Under the pieces are notes generated by a model. That model was not told the origin of the DNA, searched no databases, and saw only the letters and a program-made list of their open reading frames with translations. A stretch of 64,000 bases of DNA from Lolium rigidum. Lineage: Eukaryota; Streptophyta; Magnoliopsida; Poales; Poaceae. The stretch spans positions 247,740,124-247,804,123 of the forward strand of contig NC_061514.1 of assembly GCF_022539505.1 (NCBI RefSeq), read 5' to 3'. The position numbers were made by a program, and so were the translations under genes. Below, piece by piece: positions 55,875 to 64,000 of this stretch (its first letter is position 1; every line of letters starts with the position of its first letter).

Positions 55875-56476
55875 CCTTATTTATCACAGGTTGGAGCTGC
55901 AGCAGCCCGACCAAGTTGGCTGGAGCAAACCGCCGAAACAGTGGATCGAACAACTTTCTCCTGGCCGGTCGTTGTCTGTGTTCGGTTCGGTCGCGTCCTT
56001 CCTCCATGTTCAAGAACAAGCTGTGAGAGGGGAAGCTCAGGGAGAGATCACGGGTGGGAGGAGATGGACGGCGTCGGCCGATTCCCGGTCACCGGCAGCG
56101 CCGGATGAGACGACCAAGAGCGGGCGGCGCTAGGGTTTGAGAAGCTGGAGAGAGGGAGAGGAGAGAGCGCCTACCTGTCCGGCCGTTTCCGCCATGGATG
56201 TCAAGCTATCGCTATCTCCAGAGGTCCTTCCGCCAGCAACCATGGCCGGCACAGCACCTCCCGCCTCAGATCGCCGCCGCCCCTAGGGTTTCATCACGAG
56301 GAGCATGGTTGTGTCTTGGAGAGAGGCCGATCCACGGGTGGATATGCAGGAGAGCAACCCCGACGGGACGAAGAGTGGAGTGGAGAGGCTTGGTGAGATT
56401 GCGGGGAAAAGAAGGGCGTGGGGGGAGTCGCCGCCAGCAGAGGGGTAGGGTTCGGGAAGGCGCCGATATATTCTAG
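55875..56476 (-). other. GC-rich first-exon-like block in Helitron 2
   Basis: GC-rich 600 bp at the 5' side of the cargo, followed by AT-rich sequence. A minus-strand block KLFDPLFRRFAPANLVGLLQ...VINK ends at a GTAGAT donor-like site (about 55875). It looks like the 5' part of a captured gene; no family assigned. Confidence 0.3.
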
Positions 56477-56482
56477 TATCGA

Positions 56483-56578
56483 TTAACCAACCGACGCCAG
56501 CGCCCATTGGACGCGCAACAGGTGACTATCTCACATAGGGCAAACCTACACGCACTTGCTTGTTCTCAATTTCTTACA
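56483..56578. other. Short stretch between Helitron 2 and Helitron 3 ends
   Basis: About 95 bp without recognisable feature; possibly part of Helitron 1 body. Confidence 0.3.
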
Positions 56579-59500
56579 CTAGATGACCCGGTGCGCCCCG
56601 GCGCACAGACAAAAGCAATACAAAAGTGTAATCATAAATTGTAATCGCTTAAAAAGGAGTGTTATTTTCTTGAGAAGTACATACAAAGAGCAAAGAATAA
56701 ATGACTACGTGCAAATAATTTATGTCTCCGACCAAATGGAAAAGCGAGGAAAACAATACTAAAGTTTCAATATAAGAATGGCAATAACAACAATTCTCGT
56801 ATGGAACTTTAGCTAATGTTGAACGGCAATGCCAAAGCGAGATAGTATTGTAACTCTAAGTTTTAGTCGGTTAAGAAGTAATGTTATTTTCCTAAAAAGT
56901 ACAAAGTAGCTTTATATTTGTGGCGCTCTTCTGCTTCCGCTCAACCGGCACTTGCTCTCTCCATGGTGTCCAAATCGAATTAGAGCATAGTATAGGCATG
57001 CAGTCTACTTCATCATTGCAAGAAATGCATAAAAAATCTACCACTCAGGATCCAAAGCACTAAATGTATTTCTGAAAAATAGAGTATGCGCAAATCTTCA
57101 GATCCAGTAGTCATATAGTAATTTTAACATCTAAATGGCAGCAATAGTTGCAGACAATATCATGCAATGTACTTGGTATTCAGTACAAATCTAATACTCT
57201 GAAAGCTGGAGGTGAAATGAAAAAATGAAGCCATGAGATTGTTATATAAAATCCTCAATGCTGAATTTATGCATGGAATTGAACAATTTGAAAGCCTGAA
57301 ACCTGAATCTTTGTATAAAAGAGTCTCAGCTGATTATGTGTGAAACCTGAAACATTGTATAAAAGACTCTAAGCAGAATACCATTAGTGGCGCTAAGGGA
57401 AAAAAGGAGAGCAAGGAGGCCACCATTTAGGTGAAAATAGATAAATCAACCTTCTCTGGTGAAAAGATAATTTGTTTGCAAAAAAAAATTTCACTAAGAA
57501 TTTAAGATAGTAATAGTTAGAAGAGGAGCGGGATCAGCGCAGAAATGTCATGACATTTCAACAGAAGATTTTCCAATTGGAAGTCCCTGCAATGGCGCAA
57601 GCAGGCCAAGAACTGGAAGCAAAGCGGGTTATTGAGAAATCTTTTCTATTATGTACCTTCTCCTTCTCTACACCTTTTTTTTTTGCCTCGCCGCCCATAA
57701 AGACCTATAGACGCATACCTCGGCCCAGGTGTTCATTTATAATGTTTCAAGAGATTTTGCAGTACTTTGACAGCACTCCAACCCACCTAATTTGTGTTGT
57801 GAAGTAAAGCAAGGTAAGTCGCTTCTTAGGATTATACACAATAGCATGCGATGCAATGGAATAGATTCCAGTTGATTGAAAGAAAATATATAAGGATTTT
57901 AGATCACCTTCAGAAGAGCACGATGGTGTGCCGTGGCTTTGTTCTTCTGCGTCTCCGAGACCTGTCAAGTAATACTCCGAGACCTGTCAAGTAATAGAGA
58001 AGCAAAGAGCATAATGCGCAACATCCTGAAATAGATAAATATGCATTTTGTTAACCATATGAAATGTTCATGCATTTGTTCCATCCTTCAAAAGCAGCCT
58101 GACATTGTGCATATATCAGTACCATTCTCAGTTTCTCACCACTTCACAACTATTTAATTATTTTCAAGCATTAGTCCAAAACTAAGACACCAGCTAATCA
58201 CCAATTCAAACCATATTATTATCTTCTTAAGAAAAAGATGCATGTACTTTTGCTAGCAGCTCCCGGTAAGCAAAGAAGAGAGATTGTCTTTCAAACATAT
58301 GTAATTTTCAGTGGCAAATGAATATAGTTCCACTCCAGTTATGTAATATGAATACCCTATTCTATAACAACAACAAAAAAGGTAGCTAAATAAGACTATG
58401 TACGAAGGGTCAAATCTACGTTCATACAACCAATAAATGTACACATAATAAACAAAAACAGACCACATTATGAAAACTTTCCTCAACAAGATGCTGGGGA
58501 AGAGTCACATCTACATGTCCTAATCCTTGCTCCTTCATCTGTCGTGATTCAAATACATCACCAACGTTACTCATCGCATAATACAAAGTATATCTTGTGA
58601 AGAGAGACAATCCTAACCTTGCATTCCAAATAGCTATTAACATTGTTCTTTTCTATCCTTTGTCGAGAAGGTAACACCTGCAACAATATAAATATACACA
58701 TAAAAGAATGGATAAAATGAATAGGGCGTTGAAACATCACAAGCCAAAGGGAATACAGATGGGAACCACACATATTAATTTTCGCCAACAGTCGTTCAGT
58801 CATTCACCTATGGGGTACTTAAGAGAAAATTAGACATACGTATTCAATCATACCATTGGCACTTATTTGGAGGGGCATCATATCTGAATAAAACAGTGGC
58901 ATGTCATCACCTATGACAGCTTAATTTTCCCCAATTATTTCATCCTATCTCCTATTTCTCTCACTATCTGTGGTACTGGTGAGCTTTTGGATCTTGTACT
59001 CCATCTTCTTGTCTATCGGGCAAACACATAAGCTCACCACCCACACCCATGGCCTAAAACAACGAATTACTACAAGCTGTCGAGTTGATTTGTCGTACCA
59101 AACAGAAAATAAACAAGAACAAATTAATCAAGAACACCACCAGGCAATAGAGCAGAGGAAGAAGCACAACATACCAGCACAATGCAGGCATCAGCGTGGC
59201 CAAGAGCAGAGAGGAAGAGGAGAGGGGAACGTGGGTGCACGTTGGGCGGCTTCATGTCTTACCAATGGATGCCCACTCGCGTGGGCCTTGACACCCTCAG
59301 ACCCTCTTCCATCCGTCTTAGTCCTCTGCAAGGGCAGCCGCTGAAGCCGCGAAGCTCCTGCCGTGCGGTGCAACCGAGTCCAACACGTAGGAGAAGGACC
59401 TGGCGGCGCCGGAGAGCCTGACAGCGACTAATTTCTATCAACTTGCACTTCATCAATTGCAGCGATCATCTTCTCTGCATATTCTGGAACGGGGCATGTA

Positions 59501-59722
59501 CAAATGTTGCTTCCGATCTGAAGAATTTAAAAAGGAAGATAAAATCAAGTAAATCATTGAGACTATCATGTAAATTTAATGAAAAGAGTGGGAACCACAA
59601 ACCTGGTCTAAGGTTACAGTGTTTGAGTTTCAGAATCAACTATGTCTTCAGGAAGTAATGCTAGAATCTGCAGGTAAATATTTTTACGCCATAAGGTAAA
59701 TATTAATTTAGAGAGAGAGAGC
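56579..59722 (-). mobile_element. Helitron 3, 3' end and body
   Basis: Minus strand 3' end: GTGCGCCGGGGCGCACCGGG (a GC-rich stem-loop), spacer TCAT, CTAG at 56582-56579, then T. The body is AT-rich with exon-like blocks and a GC-rich block at about 59190-59420. The 5' end is not found; the sequence runs to LTR element M at 59723. Confidence 0.55.
58618..58677 (-). other. Candidate captured exon in Helitron 3
   Basis: Minus strand TTGCAG, then exactly 20 codons (VLPSRQRIEKNNVNSYLECK), then GTTAGG. A second block just downstream (about 58560-58480: SNVGDVFESRQMKEQGLGHV) is in exon-like context. No family assigned. Confidence 0.35.
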
Positions 59723-61317
59723 TGATGCGTGTAGTTGACACGTCCGTTGGGAACCCCAAGAGGAAGGTGTGATGCGCACAGCGGCAAGTTTCCCTCAGTT
59801 AGAAACCAAGGTTTAATCGAACCAGTAGGAGTCAAGAAGCACGTTGAAGGTTGATGGCGGCGGGATGTAGTGCGGCGCAACACCGGGGATTCCGGCGCCA
59901 ACGTGGAACCTGCACAACACAATCAAAGTACTTTGCCCCAACGAAACAGTGAGGTTGTCAATCTCACCGGCTTGCTGTAACAAAGGATTAACCGTATTGT
60001 GTGGAAGATGATTGTTTGCGAGAGAAAATAGTAAAAACAAGTATTGCGAGCAGATTTGTATTTCAGTATTAAAGAATGGACCGGGGTCCACAGTTCACTA
60101 GAGGTGTCTCTCCCATAAGATAAAAGCATGTTGGGTGAACAAATTACAGTCGGGCAATTGACAAATAGAGAGGGCATAACAATGCACATACATGACATGA
60201 TAAGTATAGTGAGATTTAATTGGGCATTACGACAAAGTACATAGACCGCCATCCAACCGCATCTATGCCTAAAAAGTCCACCTTCGAGGTTATCATCCGA
60301 ACCCCTTCCAGTATTAAGTTGCAAAGCAACAGTACAATTGCATTAAGTATGGTGCGTAATGTAATCAACAACTACATCCTCGGACATAGCGCCAATGTTT
60401 TATCCCTAGTGGCAACAGCACAACACAACCTTAGAACTTTTCGTCACTCTGTCCCAGGTGTCAATGCGGGCATGAACCCACTATCGAGCATAAATACTCC
60501 CTCTTGGAGTTAAAAGTAAAAACTTGGCCAGAGCCTCTACTAGTAACGGAGAGCATGCAAGATCATAAACAACACATATGTAATAACTTGATAATTAACA
60601 TGACATGGTATTCTCTATCCATCGGATCCCGACAAACACAACATAGAGTATTACGGATAGATGATCTTGATCATGTTAGGCAGCTCACAAGATCCAACAA
60701 TGAAGCACAATGAGGAGAAGACAACCATCTAGCTACTGCTATGGACCCATAGTCCAGGGGTGAACTACTCACTCATCACTCCGGAGGCGACCATGGCGGT
60801 GTAGAGTCCTCCGGGAGATGAATCCCCTCTCCGGCGGGTGCCGGAGGAGATCTCCGAATCCCCCGAGATGGGATCGGCGGCGGCGGCGTCTCGGTAAGGT
60901 TTTCCGTATCGTGGTTCTTCGCATCGGGGGTTTCGCGACGGAGGCTTTAAGTAGGCGGAAGGGCAGAGTCGGGGCCCGACGAGGGGGCCACACCATAGGG
61001 CGGCGCGGGCCCCCTAGGCCGCGCCGCCTTGTGGTGTCGCCACCTCGTGGCCCCACTTCGTATGTTCTTCGGTCTTCCGGAAGCTCCGTGGAAAAATAGG
61101 CCCCCGGGTCTTCGTTTCGTCCAATTCCGAGAATATTTCGTTACTAGGATTTCGAAACCAAAAACAGCAGAAAACAGAACCGGCACTTCGGCATCTTGTT
61201 AATAGGTTAGTTCCGGAAAATGCACGAATATGACGTAAAGTGTGCATAAAACATGTAGGTATTATCAATAATATGGCATAGAACATAAGAAATTATCGAT
61301 ACGTCGGAGACGTATCA
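59723..61317 (-). repeat. 3' LTR of element M (mosaic LTR)
   Basis: 1595 bp, minus strand TGATACGTCTCCGACG to ACACGCATCA. From 59723 to about 60890 it follows the LTR type of complex C; from about 60890 to 61317 it follows the element L type almost base for base (e.g. GGTATTATCAATAATATGGC). The TATA position reads TACTTAAAG, so the promoter looks weak. Confidence 0.85.
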
Positions 61318-63205
61318 AGCATCCCTAAGCTTAGTTACGCTCGTCCCGAGCGAGGTAAAACGATAACAAAGATAATTTCTGAAGTGATATGCCATCATAA
61401 CCTTGATCATACTATTTGTAAACATATGTAGTGGATGCAGCGATCAAAACAATGGTAATGACATGAGTAAACAAGTGAATCATAAAGCAAAGACTTTTCA
61501 TGAATAGTACTTCAAGACAAGTATTAATAAGTCTTGCATAAGAGTTAACTCATAAAGCAATAAATCAAAGTAAAGGCATTGAAGCAACACAAAGGAAGAT
61601 TAAGTTTGAGCGGTTGCTTTCAACTTGTAACATGTATATCTCATGGATAATTGTCAACATAGAGTAATATAACAAGTACAATATGCAAGTATGTAGGAAT
61701 CAATGCACAGTTCACACAAGTGTTTGCTTCTTGAGGTGGAGAGAGATAGGTGAACTGACTCAACATAAAAGTAAAGAGAATGGTCCTTCAAAGAGGAAAG
61801 CATCGATTGCTATATTTGTGCTAGAGCTTTTATTTTGAAAACATGAAACAATTTTGTCAACGGTAGTAATAAAGCATATGAGTTATGTACATTATATCTT
61901 ACAAGTTGCAAGTCTCATGCATAGTATACTAATAGTGCCCGCACCTTGTCCTAATTAACTTGGACTACCGGATCTTTGCAATGCACATGTTTTGACCAAG
62001 TGTCATAATGGGGTACCTCCATGCCGCCTGTACAAAGGTCTAAGGAGAAAGCTCGCATTTTGGATTTCTCGCTTTTGATTATTCTCAACTTAGACATCCA
62101 TACCGGGACAACATGGACAACAGATAATGGACTCCTCTTTAATGCATAAGCATGTGGCAACAATTATTATTCTCATATGAGATTGAGGATATATGTCCAA
62201 ACCGAAACTTCCACCATGAATCATGGCTTTAGTTAGCGGCCCAAAGTTCTTCTCTAACAATATGCATGCTCCAACCATAAAGGTGGTAGATCTCTCTTAC
62301 TTCGGACAAGACGGACATGCATAGCAACTCACATGATATTCAACAAAGAATAGTTGATGGCGTCCCCAGAAACATGGTTATCGCACAACAAGCAACTTAA
62401 TAAGAGATAAAGTGCATAAGTACATATTCAATACCACAATAGTTTTTAAGCTATTTGTCCCGTGAGCTATATATTGCAAAGGTAAATGATGGAATTTTAA
62501 AGGTAGCACTCAAGCAATTTACTTTGGAATGGCGGATAAATACCATGTAGTAGGTGGTATGGTGGACACGAATGGCATAGTGGTTGGCTCAAGTATTTTG
62601 GATGCATGAGAAGTATTCCCTCTCGATACAAGGTTTAGGCTAGCAAGGTTATTTGAAACAAACACAAGGATGAACGGTACAGCAAAACTCACATAAAAGA
62701 CATATGGTAAACATTATAAGACTCCATACCGTCTTCCTTGTTGTTCAAAACTCAATACTAGATGTTATCTAGACTCTAGAGAAACCAAATATGCAAACCA
62801 AATTAGCAAGCTCTAAGTATTTCTTCATTAATGGGTGCAAAGTATATGATGCAAGAGCTTAAACATGAGCACAACAATTGCCAAGTATCAAATTATCCAA
62901 GACATTATAGCAATTTACTACATGTAGTATTTTCCAATTCCAACCATATAACAATTTAACGAAGAAGAAACTTCGCCATGAATACTATGAGTAGAGCCTA
63001 AGGACATATTTGTCCATATGCTACAGAGGGAGCGTGTCTCTCTCCCATAAAGTGAATGCTAGGATCCATTTTATTCAAACAAAACAAAAACAAAAACAAA
63101 CCGACGCTCCAAGCAAAGTACATAAGATGTGACGGAATAAAAATATAGTTTCAGGGGAGGAACCTGATAATGTTGTCGATGAAGAAGGGGATGCCTTGGG
63201 CATCC
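61318..63205 (-). repeat. Non-coding body of element M
   Basis: Matches 41295-43055 of element L closely (tract next to the LTR, landmarks such as GGTAGCACTCAAGCAATTTA). No coding frame. Ends GATGCCTTGGGCATCC at the insertion point of element N. Confidence 0.78.
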
Positions 63206-64000
63206 TGATGTCTACGGGAGCTTCTATTCTTGTAGACAGTGTTGGGCCTCCAAGAGCAGAGGTTTGTAGAACAGCAGCAAGTTTCCCTTAAGTGGATTAC
63301 CCAAGGTTTATCGAACTCAGGGAGGAAGAGGTCAAAGATATCCCTCTCATGCAACCCTGCAACCACAAAGCAAGAAGTCTCTTGTGTCCCCAACACACCT
63401 AATAGGTGCACTAGTTCGGCGAAGAGATAGTGAAATACAGGTGGTATGAATAAGTAGTAGCAACGGCACCGGAAAAGTGCTTTGCCCGGGACGAGTAAAC
63501 AAGCAGTAGTAACGCAGCAGTAGTAACGCAGTAAAACAGTAAACAAGCAGCGATAGCAGTATTTAGGAACAAGGCCTAGGGATTAGACTTTCACTAGTGG
63601 ACACTCTCAACATTGATTTTTTAGTTGGATGATGAACACATTGCGTAGGATTACACGAACCCTCAATGCCGGAGTTAACAAGCTCCACAATAATGCTCAT
63701 ATTTTAGTAACCTTTAGTGTAAGATAGATCAAAAGACTAAACCAAGTACTAACATAGCATGCACACTTGTCACCTTCATGCATATGTAGGAGGAATAGAT
63801 CACATCAATATTATCATAGCAATAGTTAACTTCGCAATCTACAAGAGATCATGATCATAGCATAAACCAAGTACTAACACGGTGCACACACTTGTCACCT
63901 TTGCACACGTGCAGGAGGAATAAAACTACTTTAATAACATTGCTAGAGTAGCACATAGATAAATTGCGATACAAACACATTGCAATCATAAAGAGATATA
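63206..64000 (-). mobile_element. Element N: LTR of the A/L family, cut by window edge
   Basis: Starts TGATGTCTACGGGAGCTTC at 63206 and runs like 44662-45480. Inserted in M right after CATCC, the expected left copy of its 5-bp duplication. In minus orientation this is the 3' terminus of an LTR; whether a solo LTR or full element follows cannot be seen. Confidence 0.82.

Larger units (their letters stand above)
52021..56482 (-). mobile_element. Helitron 2 (putative, about 4.5 kb) with gene-like cargo
   Basis: 3' end on the minus strand: perfect palindrome GGCGCCCCATGGGGCGCC, a short spacer CCAACCA, CTAG at 52024-52021, then T (complement of A 52020). A candidate 5' end is TCGATACTAGAATATATC at 56482-56465 with A before it. 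The 3' end is well supported, the 5' end is a guess. The cargo has a GC-rich start near 56470-55830 and AT-rich, intron-like sequence with small exon-like blocks in the same orientation, as in gene-capturing Helitrons. No Rep/helicase gene. Confidence 0.6.
59723..63205 (-). mobile_element. Element M: LTR retrotransposon, 3' part
   Basis: LTR at 59723-61317 followed by non-coding internal sequence to 63205, in minus orientation, so this LTR is the 3' LTR. The internal region matches elements C and L. It is interrupted at 63206 by element N. The other half is outside the window. Confidence 0.82.

Noticed and set aside
1..64000. CRISPR arrays, bacterial operons, ribosome-binding sites
   Set aside because: The sequence is plant nuclear DNA; the only short regular arrays are the CACTA-associated units and LTR minisatellite, with no spacer-repeat structure.

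Overview
The window is nuclear DNA of a cool-season (pooid) grass, dominated by nested transposable elements. The evidence is a solo LTR of BARE/WIS/Angela type, several related Gypsy elements with tRNA-Asp-type primer sites, a Tat/Grande-type Gypsy element with an antisense gene, CACTA, PIF/Harbinger-like and Helitron elements, and one Rf1-like PPR gene. Repeat style recalls Lolium/Avena/Triticeae; from memory I lean to a Poeae grass such as ryegrass, but cannot settle the genus. A run of exactly 100 N (39490-39589) marks an assembly gap.

Left part (1-11427): the 5' end of a minus-strand non-autonomous LTR element (A) with an intact 247-codon ORF and a 1.75-kb LTR (907-2660) sits inside the reverse-transcriptase gene of a plus-strand Tat-lineage Gypsy element (B). 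B continues through RNase H and integrase remnants, a degraded antisense gene (9480-5604), copies of a polypurine-tract-like motif, a 386-bp LTR (10867-11252), a primer site and the first codons of gag.

11428-19060 is a tandem LTR complex (C): partial internal region, LTR, full internal region, LTR. Its left edge is fused into B's gag and its right edge lies in a CACTA transposase gene, so it is a recombination product. The CACTA gene (24180-19061, minus) is further split by a 4.08-kb solo LTR (D, 19188-23271, duplication GACAT). Then follow a 510-bp LTR-like piece, a degraded PIF/Harbinger-type ORF1 (24833-26700) and a BARE-like solo LTR (27215-28984, duplication CAAAC).

29092-39489 is the most gene-rich part: two related TTA/TAA-flanked elements (29092-30855; 34667-36436) flank an Rf1-like PPR gene (31054-33259) that has an early stop, a recent internal duplication and a broken 3' end. 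A third TIR element (37820-39447) lies just before the gap. A short dispersed repeat occurs three times, each copy interrupted by a different transposon.

39591-46363 is a complete copy (L) of the element-A family with two LTRs and an intact 244-codon ORF. It sits in the subterminal array of a CACTA element (46364-50192; about two dozen 135-136-bp units, ending in CACTACAAGAAA at 50192). Beyond it are an LTR fragment, three minus-oriented Helitron 3' ends (51334, 52021, 56579) with intron-rich, gene-like cargo, and an LTR element (M, 59723-63205) whose LTR is a mosaic of the C and L families. M is interrupted by one more LTR (63206 to the end).

The only gene of possible host function is the PPR gene, and as assembled it looks broken. 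Many differences between repeat copies fall at CAG/CTG trinucleotides, which suggests base-calling error at methylated CHG sites; some frameshifts described here may therefore not be real.
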